Shown here: piece after piece, positions 27,615-35,605 of the stretch
Layout: every line of letters starts with the position of its first letter
How positions within the stretch are numbered: position 1 is the stretch's first letter
Source: Lysobacterales bacterium
GTDB taxonomy: Bacteria; Pseudomonadota; Gammaproteobacteria; Xanthomonadales; Xanthomonadaceae
Assembly: GCA_020442465.1 (NCBI GenBank)
Contig: JAGRJY010000026.1
Location: forward strand, 1 to 64,000
Reading direction: 5' to 3'
DNA length: 64,000 nucleotides
Notes under the pieces: generated by a model
The model's database searches: none
What the model was told of the DNA's origin: nothing
Seen by the model: the letters and a program-made list of their open reading frames with translations, nothing else
Program-made: the position numbers and the translations under genes

Positions 27615-27648
27615 ACCCGCTTCGGCAGCGTCGAAGCGGGTTTTCTTT
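27615..27648 (+). terminator. Intrinsic terminator between mgtE and glnE
   Basis: ACCCGCTTCG (27615-27624) pairs with CGAAGCGGGT (27632-27641), followed by a T-rich run to 27648. It ends only five bases before the glnE ATG, and a GGGGAGGGAG purine run lies just before the stem. It ends ubiE-mgtE transcripts, but could also act as an attenuator in a glnE leader. Confidence 0.75.
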
Positions 27649-27653
27649 TGCCG

Positions 27654-30452
27654 ATGATTTCTTCCGCCACCAGCCTGCCCGCAGACCTGGCCGACTGGGC
27701 CGACGGGCGCATCGCCCAGCTCGAAGAGCACGGCCTGGTCGTGGTGGAACGCGAAGTGTTGCGGCGCGTGCTCTGCCTCAGCGACTACGCGTTCGAGCAA
27801 CTGCGTCGGCATCCGGAGTGGTCGGCATCCCTGAGTCAGGCGCCGGAGACGCTGGGGCTCGACCCGGCGTTGCCGGAAAGCTGGAGCGCCGCGCTGCGCC
27901 GATTCCGTCATCGCCACAGCGTGGCCATCGTTGCCCGCGAAGCCGAAGGCGGTGGCCTCGATGCGACGCTGCGGCACAGTTCGTGGCTGGCCGACCACTG
28001 CTGCCTGCGCGCACTCGAAGCGGTGCATGGCCAGATGCGCCAGGCTCATGGTCCCGCTGGTGCCGTCGAAGGTGAGGGGCTGCCGCTGTGCGTGTTCGGC
28101 CTCGGCAAGCTCGGCGGCGGCGAGCTGAACTTCAGTTCCGACATCGATCTGGTGTTCGCGTATGCGGAGTCCGGGGACACCGCCGGGCCGCGCGTGCTCG
28201 ATCACGAAACCTACTTCCAGCGCATCGGCCAGCGCCTGATCCAGCTGCTGGGCGAGGTGACTGCCGAGGGCTTCGGCTTTCGCGTCGACATGCGCCTGCG
28301 TCCGTTCGGACAGTCGGGCCGGCTGGTGCCCAGCTTCAACGCCATGGAGCAGTACTACCAGCGCGAAGGACGCGACTGGGAGCGCTATGCGTGGATCAAG
28401 GCGCGCGCGCTCGATCCACGCGCGGGCGGCGATCTGCTGGAGACCCTGCGTCCGTTCATCTACCGGCGCTATCTCGACTACACCGCGATCGACGGCTTGC
28501 GCGCGATGAAGGCGATGATCGAGGCGGAAGTGCAGCGCCGCGATCTGCAGGACCACCTCAAGCTGGGCCCGGGCGGTATCCGCGAAGTGGAATTCATGGT
28601 TCAGCTGCAGCAGCTGATTCGCGGCGGGCGCGAAGCGTCGTTGCGCACTTCGGGCACGCTGCCCGCGATGTACGCCCTGGCCGAGGCCGGCTACCTCGAG
28701 GCGACGATGGCGCGGCGGCTCGAGCAGGCGTATCGCCTGCTGCGGATGGTCGAGAACCGCATCCAGATGCTGCGCGACGAGCAGGTCCATGACCTGCCCG
28801 AAGACGATTTCCTGCGCAGACGGCTGGCCGCCGGCCTGGGCTACCCGGAGTGGCCGGCGCTGGCCGAAGCGCTGGAGTCGGCGCGCGCCCTGGTGCGCGC
28901 CGAGTTTGCCAAGGTGTTCGAGTCGCGCCGTGGTGCACGCGATGCCGGACAGGCCGCCATGGCGCAGCTGTGGGACGCCGCCTGTACCGCCGCACAGGCC
29001 GCGCAGCCGATGGTGGCCGAGGTGCCGGAAGCCGTCACCGAGGCGATGCGGCGCGACCTCACCCAGCTCGCCCAGGCCGCGGCGCGCGCCGGATTGTCGG
29101 CGGCGGCGCGTGCGCGCCTCGACCGGCTGGTGCCCGCGTTGTTCACCCGTGCGCTGCAGGTCGACGATGCCGAGCTGCTGATCGGGCGTGCCGTGCGCCT
29201 TCTGCTCGCTACCTTGCGCCGACCGTCGTATCTCGCCCTGCTCGACGAGCAGCCTGCCGCCCTGCAGCGTCTGGTCGACGTGTTCGCCGCCAGTGGCTTG
29301 CTCGCCGACCAGGTGGTCGAACACCCGCTGCTGCTCGACGACCTGCTCGATGCGCGGGTGGATCTCACCGGGCGCAATCTCGAAGCCATGGCCGCTGCGG
29401 ACGCGGCGCGCGGACACGATCCCGAACAGGTCCTGCTCGAACTCAACGAGCTGCGGCGCAGCGTCGGTTTTCGCCTTGCGCTCGGCTACTTCCTCGGTCG
29501 CAACGCTGCCGCCGACACCGCCGCGCAGCTGGCCGATCTGGCCGAGGCCGTGCTGCGCAATACGCTCGCGCTGGCCGTGCGCAGCATGGTGCCGGTGCAT
29601 GGCAGCCTGCCCGGGCATGCGGCGGACGCCGGCATCGCGGTGGTGGGCTACGGCAGCCTGGGCGGCCGCGAGCTCGGCTTCGCCTCCGATCTCGACCTGG
29701 TGTTCCTGACCGACTCGGCCACCGCGGAGCTGGTCAGTGACGGTACCCGCCCGCTGGACGCGCCGCGCTACCAGCAGCGCCTGATGCAGAAGATGCTCGC
29801 CCTGATGAGCACGCTGACACCGGCCGGGCGTCTCTACGAGGCCGACCTTCGTCTGCGCCCCGATGGCGCCAAGGGACTGCTGCTGTGCAGCCTGCAGAGC
29901 TTCGCCGACTACCAGCATGCGCGGGCCTGGTCGTGGGAGCACCAGGCGCTGGTGCGGGCGCGCCCCGTGGCGGGTTCGGAGACGCTGTGCCGGGACTACG
30001 ACGCGGTACGCCGTGAGGTGCTGAGCCTGCCCCGGGCACGCACCCAGGTGTGCCATGACGTGGCCGGCATGCGTGCGCGCATGCGTGCCGAACTCGATCG
30101 TGGGCGCGGTGAGCGCTTCGATCTCAAGCAGGGCGTCGGCGGTCTGGTCGATCTCGAGTTCCTGCTCCAGGCCATGGTGCTCAGCGATGCGCAGCGCCTC
30201 CCCGGATGGCTCGATGCCAGCGATACGCCGGGTCTGCTCGCCTGCCTGCGGCAAAGCGGCCTGCTGCCCGACGCCGCAGTGGCCGACCTGCAGTCTGCAC
30301 ATGCGACCCTGCTTGATCGCGCCCTGCGCTGCACGTTGCATCCGCAGCCTCGCGTGGTACAGCGGGACGCGGACATCGACGCGGCGCGACGCGCGATTCG
30401 TGCGGCCTGGCTGGCGTTCGGGATGGAAGGCGCCGAGGACGAGGCGCGTTGA
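27654..30452 (+). CDS. glnE: Bifunctional glutamine synthetase adenylyltransferase/deadenylase
   Basis: A 932-residue cytoplasmic enzyme. It adenylylates glutamine synthetase when nitrogen is ample and removes the AMP when it is scarce, under PII control. Two nucleotidyltransferase domains are visible: the N-terminal deadenylase with GLGKLGG from residue 149 and DIDLVF, and the C-terminal adenylyltransferase with GYGSLGG from residue 665 and DLDLVFL. A helical linker joins them. Length is normal for the family. The ATG at 27654 is the first plausible start but has no ribosome site and directly follows a terminator hairpin, so the start or the regulation is unusual. Confidence 0.95.
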   Translation: MISSATSLPADLADWADGRIAQLEEHGLVVVEREVLRRVLCLSDYAFEQLRRHPEWSASLSQAPETLGLDPALPESWSAALRRFRHRHSVAIVAREAEGGGLDATLRHSSWLADHCCLRALEAVHGQMRQAHGPAGAVEGEGLPLCVFGLGKLGGGELNFSSDIDLVFAYAESGDTAGPRVLDHETYFQRIGQRLIQLLGEVTAEGFGFRVDMRLRPFGQSGRLVPSFNAMEQYYQREGRDWERYAWIKARALDPRAGGDLLETLRPFIYRRYLDYTAIDGLRAMKAMIEAEVQRRDLQDHLKLGPGGIREVEFMVQLQQLIRGGREASLRTSGTLPAMYALAEAGYLEATMARRLEQAYRLLRMVENRIQMLRDEQVHDLPEDDFLRRRLAAGLGYPEWPALAEALESARALVRAEFAKVFESRRGARDAGQAAMAQLWDAACTAAQAAQPMVAEVPEAVTEAMRRDLTQLAQAAARAGLSAAARARLDRLVPALFTRALQVDDAELLIGRAVRLLLATLRRPSYLALLDEQPAALQRLVDVFAASGLLADQVVEHPLLLDDLLDARVDLTGRNLEAMAAADAARGHDPEQVLLELNELRRSVGFRLALGYFLGRNAAADTAAQLADLAEAVLRNTLALAVRSMVPVHGSLPGHAADAGIAVVGYGSLGGRELGFASDLDLVFLTDSATAELVSDGTRPLDAPRYQQRLMQKMLALMSTLTPAGRLYEADLRLRPDGAKGLLLCSLQSFADYQHARAWSWEHQALVRARPVAGSETLCRDYDAVRREVLSLPRARTQVCHDVAGMRARMRAELDRGRGERFDLKQGVGGLVDLEFLLQAMVLSDAQRLPGWLDASDTPGLLACLRQSGLLPDAAVADLQSAHATLLDRALRCTLHPQPRVVQRDADIDAARRAIRAAWLAFGMEGAEDEAR

Positions 30453-30500
30453 GGCGAGGTCCCGCGGGGCGGCCTGGCGGCACCGTCATCCGCGTTCGCA

Positions 30501-30506
30501 TAGAAT
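30501..30506 (+). promoter_or_regulatory. -10-like box before the antiporter gene
   Basis: TAGAAT lies 38 bases before the ATG at 30544. No clear -35 box accompanies it. Confidence 0.35.
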
Positions 30507-30543
30507 CGCGGCCCTCCCTGACTTCGCGCTGTGCAGGCCTTTC

Positions 30544-31488
30544 ATGATCGAACCGATGCTGTGGTTTGTTGCCGGCCTGGTCATGCTGCTGCTTGGCGCG
30601 GACTCCTTCCTCAAGGGGGCTTCGGGACTGGCCTTGCACTTCGGCATCAGTCCGTTCGTGGTGGGATTGACCATCGTCGGCTTCGGCACCTCGGCGCCCG
30701 AGCTGGCGGTGAATCTGCTCGCTGCGTACCGCGACAGCTACGGTCTTGCCCTGGGCAACGTGGTGGGCAGCAATGTGGCCAACGTCGGCCTGATTCTCGG
30801 CACCTGCGCACTGGCCAGCCCGCTGGCGGTGCAGATGCGCCTGCTGCGCGTCGAGGGTCCCATCCTCATCGCCGCGAGCATCGTGCTGTGGCTGCTGTGC
30901 GTGGACGGGACGATCGGTAGCGTCGACGCGGTCATCCTGCTCGGCGGATTCGTCGCGTTGATGGCCTACGTCGCGCGCAACGCCAAGCTGGAAACGTCCG
31001 AGGTCAAGGAAGAACTCGCCGAATTCGCCCAGACCCGCACCGAGCTGGGGCGCAATGTCGTGCGCCTGCTGATCGGCCTTGCCTTGCTGGTCTTCGGCGC
31101 CCAGCAGATGGTCGACGCGGCGCTGCAGCTGGCGCGCATGTGGGGCTGGAGCGACGTGCTCATCGGCCTGACCGTCGTCGCGATCGGCACGTCACTGCCC
31201 GAGCTGGCGTCTTCGCTGATGGCGGTGTATCGCGGGCAGAACGACATTGCCGTCGGCAACGTGGTCGGATCGAACCTGTTCAACATCCTGCTGATCCTCG
31301 GCGCCACCGCGGCATTTCATCCGCTGCCGGTCGAGCGCAGCATGATCACCTTCGATTTGCCGGTGATGGTCTCGTTCATGATCGTGGCCTACCTGTTCAT
31401 GCATCGACACGGCAAGATCACCCGGCGCGAAGGCGCCGTGCTGCTGGCCGGCTGGATTGGCTTCAACCTCTGGCAGATCGTGGCTTGA
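30544..31488 (+). CDS. Calcium/sodium antiporter of the CaCA family (YrbG-like)
   Basis: A 314-residue inner-membrane exchanger with about ten transmembrane helices in two homologous halves. The two alpha-repeats that form the ion site are GFGTSAPELAVN and AIGTSLPELASS, each with the essential Glu; each is followed by GNVVGSN. Members exchange cytoplasmic calcium for sodium or protons. The ATG at 30544 gives the typical N-terminus. The gene stands alone, 168 bases before the Mrp-type antiporter operon, so this stretch as a whole concerns sodium and calcium balance. Confidence 0.93.
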   Translation: MIEPMLWFVAGLVMLLLGADSFLKGASGLALHFGISPFVVGLTIVGFGTSAPELAVNLLAAYRDSYGLALGNVVGSNVANVGLILGTCALASPLAVQMRLLRVEGPILIAASIVLWLLCVDGTIGSVDAVILLGGFVALMAYVARNAKLETSEVKEELAEFAQTRTELGRNVVRLLIGLALLVFGAQQMVDAALQLARMWGWSDVLIGLTVVAIGTSLPELASSLMAVYRGQNDIAVGNVVGSNLFNILLILGATAAFHPLPVERSMITFDLPVMVSFMIVAYLFMHRHGKITRREGAVLLAGWIGFNLWQIVA

Positions 31489-31631
31489 GCGGTTGGCGGT
31501 GCGCGCTCGAGACGACAGGTCGCGGGGCCGCGGGGCTGACGGCGGGCCGGACAGCCGGCCTGATCGCGGCGCAGAACGCGAGCCGGCGTCGGGCGCGAGC
31601 ACTTCCTCCTGAATCCTTCATCTGCTTTGCG

Positions 31632-31637
31632 TAGAAT
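31632..31637 (+). promoter_or_regulatory. -10-like box before the Mrp/Mbh antiporter operon
   Basis: TAGAAT lies 18 bases before the GTG of the first gene. The -35 region is not convincing, and no ribosome site is seen between the box and the GTG. Confidence 0.4.
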
Positions 31638-31655
31638 GCGCGATCCTTCCTGCCG

Positions 31656-32141
31656 GTGATCCGCGTGCTGCGCAGCCTGGTTCTGACGTCCTTCCTGTTT
31701 GCCTTCTGGCTGATTCTCTCCGGCATCTACACGCCGTTCCTCGTCCTGTCGGGACTGGGCGCGTCGGTGGCGGTGACCTGGTTCTGCCGGCGACTGGGCA
31801 CGCTCGACGAAGAGTCGATGCCCCTGCACGTGCTGCGCGCGGCGCCCGGCTACTGGCTGTGGCTGGCTGGCGAGATCGTGCGTTCGGCGCTCGACGTCAG
31901 CCGGATCGTGCTGCATCCGCGTCTGCCCATCTCGCCGACCCTGGTGCGCTTCCGGCCGAGCCAGCGGAGCGAGCTGGGCATGGTGATTCACGCCAATTCG
32001 ATCACCCTGACGCCCGGCACGCTGACGATCGAATGCGAGCCGGACGAGTTCCTCGTCCACGCGCTCACCAGCGAAGGCGCGTTCGGAGTGACCGACAGCG
32101 TGATGGACGCGCGCGCGCGGGCCATGGAGGGCAAGGCCTGA
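31656..32141 (+). CDS. mrpE: Monovalent cation/H+ antiporter subunit E
   Basis: A 161-residue MrpE/MnhE family protein with two to three N-terminal transmembrane helices and a soluble C-terminal part. The stretch NSITLTPGTLTIECEPDEFLVHAL is the family hallmark. It is the first gene of the ten-gene antiporter operon; subunit E corresponds to MbhA of archaeal hydrogenases. The start is taken as the GTG at 31656; no ATG lies before the conserved region. The stop shares one base with the next start. Confidence 0.9.
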   Translation: MIRVLRSLVLTSFLFAFWLILSGIYTPFLVLSGLGASVAVTWFCRRLGTLDEESMPLHVLRAAPGYWLWLAGEIVRSALDVSRIVLHPRLPISPTLVRFRPSQRSELGMVIHANSITLTPGTLTIECEPDEFLVHALTSEGAFGVTDSVMDARARAMEGKA

Positions 32142-32410
32142 TGTTCTGGGTCGCCGCCGCGCTGCTGTCGCTGGCGACTGCGCTGGTGCTGGTGCGCGCC
32201 GCCCGCGGGCCGTCGGTGTTCGATCGACTCCTCGCGGCGAACAGCATCGGGACGTTGGCGATGCTGCTCCTGCTGGTGCTGGGGTTTCTCGGCGACAGGC
32301 CCGAATTCGTCGATCTCGCCCTGGTCTACGGCTTGTTGAATGCGATCGGCACGGTGGCGGTGCTGCGCTACCTGCGTCGCGGCGAAACCGACGAGCCGGT
32401 GGGGCCCTGA
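32141..32410 (+). CDS. mrpF: Monovalent cation/H+ antiporter subunit F
   Basis: An 89-residue protein with three transmembrane helices. It matches MrpF/MnhF by the RAARGPSVFDRLLAANSIGT segment after helix one and by its small size. It starts in TGATG with the mrpE stop. It corresponds to MbhB in the hydrogenase-type module. Confidence 0.9.
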   Translation: MFWVAAALLSLATALVLVRAARGPSVFDRLLAANSIGTLAMLLLLVLGFLGDRPEFVDLALVYGLLNAIGTVAVLRYLRRGETDEPVGP

Positions 32411-32411
32411 G

Positions 32412-32762
32412 ATGCTGACGATCGTCGTCGATGCGCTGAGCTGGATCCTGATCGTCGCGGGCGGTGGCTTCTGCATCGTGGGCGCGATCGGCATGCTGCG
32501 CATGCCCGACTGTTTCACCCGCATGCATGCCGCCAGCCTGATCGATACCCTCGGTGCGGCCCTGCTGCTGCTTGGTCTGATGCTGCAGGCCGGGCTCAGC
32601 CTCAACATGCTCAAGATCGGCATGGTCGGCCTGCTGCTGTTCTTCGCCAGCCCGACCGCCACCCATGCGCTGGCCAAGGCGGCCATCACCCGTGGCGTGC
32701 GGCCTCTGCTTGCCGACCATTCCCTCAACGGCGGGGAGGACGCGTCATCGAAGCGATCCTGA
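32412..32762 (+). CDS. mrpG: Monovalent cation/H+ antiporter subunit G
   Basis: A 116-residue protein with three transmembrane helices. The MrpG/MnhG signature is GMLRMPDCFTRMHAASLIDTLG. It begins one base after mrpF. Its C-terminus extends about 25 residues past the last helix, and the stop codon lies inside the probable ribosome-binding and start region of the next gene. It corresponds to MbhC. Confidence 0.9.
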   Translation: MLTIVVDALSWILIVAGGGFCIVGAIGMLRMPDCFTRMHAASLIDTLGAALLLLGLMLQAGLSLNMLKIGMVGLLLFFASPTATHALAKAAITRGVRPLLADHSLNGGEDASSKRS

Positions 32763-32779
32763 TCAACCTGCTGCTGGTC

Positions 32780-33280
32780 ATGATGGTGGTGTCGGTGTTC
32801 GCGATGGTGCGCAGCCGCAACCTGTTCGCCGTGGTCGTGCTGAGCGGGATCTACAGCTTCCTGATGGCGACCGTGCTGGTGGCCATGGACGCGGTGGACG
32901 TGGCGATGACCGAAGCGGCGGTCGGCGCGGGCCTGTCGACGGTGCTGATGCTGGGCGCGCTGCTGTTGTGCCGTTCCGAGGAAAGCCGCCCCTCGCATCG
33001 CCCGTGGCTGCCGCTGGGCCTGTCCCTGGCAGTCGGCGGCCTGGTCGTCTACGGCACCTACGACCTCGCCGACTACGTCGACCAGCAGGCGCCGATCCAC
33101 CAGCATGTGGTGCCGCGCTATCTCGAACGCATGCCGCAGGAGATCGATATTCCCAACGTCGTGACCGCGGTGCTGTCCAGCTATCGCGGCTACGACACCA
33201 TGGGCGAGACGCTGGTGGTGTTCACCGCCGGCGTCGCGGTGTTTGCGCTGCTGCGGCGGCGCCGGAAGGTGAAATCGTGA
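32780..33280 (+). CDS. MrpA C-terminal-like subunit (MbhD/MbhE domains)
   Basis: A protein of at least 166 residues. The N-terminal part is the MbhD/DUF4040 domain (YSFLMATVLVAMDAVDVAMTEAAVGAG). The C-terminal part is MbhE-like (NVVTAVLSSYRGYDTMGE). In classic Mrp systems these are the last domains of the large MrpA subunit; here they form a separate gene and no full MrpA exists. The first ATG (32780) lacks a ribosome site. The frame continues upstream through IEAILINLLLV, which looks like the true N-terminus, with GGGGAGGA placed before GTC/ATC codons at 32744-32749. A non-canonical start is therefore possible. It overlaps mrpB by four bases. Confidence 0.82.
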   Translation: MMVVSVFAMVRSRNLFAVVVLSGIYSFLMATVLVAMDAVDVAMTEAAVGAGLSTVLMLGALLLCRSEESRPSHRPWLPLGLSLAVGGLVVYGTYDLADYVDQQAPIHQHVVPRYLERMPQEIDIPNVVTAVLSSYRGYDTMGETLVVFTAGVAVFALLRRRRKVKS

Positions 33281-33702
33281 AGCACGACATGATCCTGCGC
33301 GTGGTCAGCAAGCTGCTGGTCCCCTTCATCATGCTGTTCGCGGTGTACGTGCAGTTTCACGGTGACTTCAGCCCGGGCGGCGGATTCCAGGCCGGGGTGA
33401 TCATGGCCGCCGCGCTGGTGTTCCACGCGCTGATCTTCGGGGTACCGGAGCTCAAGCGCGCGCTGCCGGAGGCCTGGGTCGAGCGGATGATGGCCGTCGG
33501 CGTGCTGCTGTACATGCTGGTCGGCGTGGCCGGTGTTCTGCTCGGCGGCAATTTCCTCGACTACAACGTGCTCGCACACGATGCGATCCACGGCCAGCAT
33601 CGCGGCATCTTCTGGATCGAGATCGGCGTCGCGATCACCGTGTGCGGCGTGATGCTGAAGTTCTTCTACGTGTTCTCCGAGCGCGGGAAGATCGACGGAT
33701 GA
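33277..33702 (+). CDS. mrpB: Monovalent cation/H+ antiporter subunit B
   Basis: A 141-residue protein with four transmembrane helices. The MrpB/MnhB signature is YVQFHGDFSPGGGFQAGVIMAAA. It starts with GTG inside the preceding stop (GTGA) and overlaps mrpC by four bases. It corresponds to MbhF. Confidence 0.92.
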   Translation: MKHDMILRVVSKLLVPFIMLFAVYVQFHGDFSPGGGFQAGVIMAAALVFHALIFGVPELKRALPEAWVERMMAVGVLLYMLVGVAGVLLGGNFLDYNVLAHDAIHGQHRGIFWIEIGVAITVCGVMLKFFYVFSERGKIDG

Positions 33703-34115
33703 CCCTCTCGCCGGAAGTCGCCACCCGGGCGGCGCAACTCACCTACGTGTTGATGATCGTGCTGATGATGGCCGGTCTGTACATCCTCGCCAGCCGCGAC
33801 AACCTGGTGAAGAAGCTCGTCGGTCTGGGCATTTTCCAGTCCTCGGTATACCTGCTCTACATCGCGCCGGGCACGCTGCTCGGCGGCACCGCGCCGATTC
33901 TCGATGCGCGCTTCTCGGTCTATTCGAACCCGCTGCCGCACGTGCTCATCCTCACCGCCATCGTGGTGGGCGTCGCGACCCTGGCGCTGGGCCTGGCCCT
34001 GGTGGTGCGCATCCGCGAACGCTACGGCACGATCGACGAGGACGACATCGTCGACGCCGACAACGCCGAGGATGCGCGCGAGGGCGACGCGCCGTCGGCG
34101 GAGGGCGACGCATGA
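33699..34115 (+). CDS. mrpC: Monovalent cation/H+ antiporter subunit C
   Basis: A 138-residue NuoK-like protein with three transmembrane helices. Family features are GLYILASRDNLVKKLVGLGIFQSS and the segment DPLPH-like NPLPHVLILTAIVVGVA. The last 30 residues are an acidic cytoplasmic tail, which is longer than usual. It overlaps both neighbours by four bases. It corresponds to MbhG. Confidence 0.92.
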   Translation: MTLSPEVATRAAQLTYVLMIVLMMAGLYILASRDNLVKKLVGLGIFQSSVYLLYIAPGTLLGGTAPILDARFSVYSNPLPHVLILTAIVVGVATLALGLALVVRIRERYGTIDEDDIVDADNAEDAREGDAPSAEGDA

Positions 34116-35605
34116 CCGGCTGGATGAGCCACGCGCCCGTGCTGCAGGTGGTGCTGCCCCTGCTTGCCGCGCCGATCATCGTGCTGTTGCGCGGCAGCAA
34201 GCGATCATTCTGGGTCTGCGCGCTGGCGATGCTGGGCGCGTTCGTGTGCGCGGCCAGCGTGCTCGGGCAGGCCTTTTCAGGCGGCGACGCGGTCTATGCG
34301 ATGGGCAGCTGGCCTGCACCCTGGGGCATCGAGTACCGCATCGACCGTCTGGGGGCGATGTTTCTGATTCTGGTCTCGGCGGTCGCGCTGGCTGTCATGC
34401 CCTATGCGCGCGCCAGCATTGCCGACGAGCTCGATCCCGACCAGCACTACCTGTTCTACGCGCTGTGGTGTCTGTGCGTGGGCGGGCTGATGGGCATCGC
34501 CGCGACCGGCGACGCCTTCAACGTGTTCGTGTTCCTGGAGATCTCCTCGCTGGCGACCTATGCGCTGATCGCGCTGGGGCGCGACCGGCGCGCCCTGTTC
34601 GCCGCCTACCAGTACCTGATCATGGGTACCGTCGGCGCGACCTTCATCGTCATCGGCATCGGCGTGCTCTACATGCTCACCGGCACGCTGAACCTCGCCG
34701 ACATGGCCGAGCGGCTGGCCGGCCACGAGCAGACCCGCGGCGCGCTGGCAGCGTTCGCCTTCCTCTCGGTCGGCATCGCCCTCAAGCTGGCGCTGTTCCC
34801 GCTGCACCTGTGGCTGCCGAACGCCTACACGCATGCGCCTTCCGCGGTGGCCAGCCTGCTTTCGGCCACCGCCACCAAGGTCGCGGTCTACCTGATGATC
34901 CGCTTCTACTACTCGGTGTTCGGCATCGACGAGGTCTTCGCCGTTCAGCCGGTCGGCCAGGTGCTGATCCTGCTCGCCGTGCTCGGCATGTTCGTGGCGT
35001 CGTACACCGCGATCCGCCAGCACGATCTGCGGCAGATGTTTGCGTATTCGAGCGTGGCCCAGGTCGGCTACATCGTGCTGGGGCTCGGTCTGGGCACCCA
35101 GGCTGGCCTGACTGCCTCGCTGGCGCACGTGATCAACCATGCGGTGAGCAAGGGCGCACTGTTCATGCTGCTGGGGCTGATGGTGTGGCGTCTCGGTGGC
35201 GCAGGCCTGGATCGGGCGCGTGGCATGGCGCGCACGATGCCGTGGACCAGTTTCGGCATCGTCGTCTGCGGCCTGTCGCTGATCGGCGTACCCGGTACCG
35301 CCGGCTTCACCAGCAAATGGGCCTTGATGACCGCGTGCCTGGAGGCCGGCCAGCCGGTGCTGCTTGCGCTGACCGTGCTCTCCTCGGTGTTGGCGATGAT
35401 CTACGTCTGGCAGTTCGTCCGCGTCGCCTACTTCGAAGACCCGGGTGACGGCGCCGACGCCGGTGCTGGCCGCCTGTCGCTCTGGCGCAGCGCCCCCACC
35501 GTGCTGATGGTCGCTGCAGTGCTGGCGCTCGGCTGGTACACCGCACCTTCGCTCGGATTCGCCGCCGAAGCCGCCGCGCGCCTGATGAGCGGGGCCGCTC
35601 CATGA
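34112..35605 (+). CDS. mrpD: Antiporter subunit D, first of three NuoLMN-like subunits
   Basis: A 497-residue proton-conducting subunit with about 14 transmembrane helices, homologous to NuoL/M/N of complex I. Conserved features include the helix-5 Glu region NVFVFLEISSLATYAL, the Lys/His segment LFPLHLWLPNAYTHAPSAVASLLSATATK and LIGVPGTAGFTSKW. It corresponds to MbhH, the D subunit of Mrp. It overlaps mrpC and the next gene by four bases each. Confidence 0.92.
   Translation: MTGWMSHAPVLQVVLPLLAAPIIVLLRGSKRSFWVCALAMLGAFVCAASVLGQAFSGGDAVYAMGSWPAPWGIEYRIDRLGAMFLILVSAVALAVMPYARASIADELDPDQHYLFYALWCLCVGGLMGIAATGDAFNVFVFLEISSLATYALIALGRDRRALFAAYQYLIMGTVGATFIVIGIGVLYMLTGTLNLADMAERLAGHEQTRGALAAFAFLSVGIALKLALFPLHLWLPNAYTHAPSAVASLLSATATKVAVYLMIRFYYSVFGIDEVFAVQPVGQVLILLAVLGMFVASYTAIRQHDLRQMFAYSSVAQVGYIVLGLGLGTQAGLTASLAHVINHAVSKGALFMLLGLMVWRLGGAGLDRARGMARTMPWTSFGIVVCGLSLIGVPGTAGFTSKWALMTACLEAGQPVLLALTVLSSVLAMIYVWQFVRVAYFEDPGDGADAGAGRLSLWRSAPTVLMVAAVLALGWYTAPSLGFAAEAAARLMSGAAP

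Noticed and set aside
26142..30341. A 1399-codon open frame on the reverse strand across mgtE and glnE
   Set aside because: It is antisense to two clear conserved genes. Its translation is rich in Arg, His and Gln without domains, as expected for antisense frames in GC-rich coding DNA.
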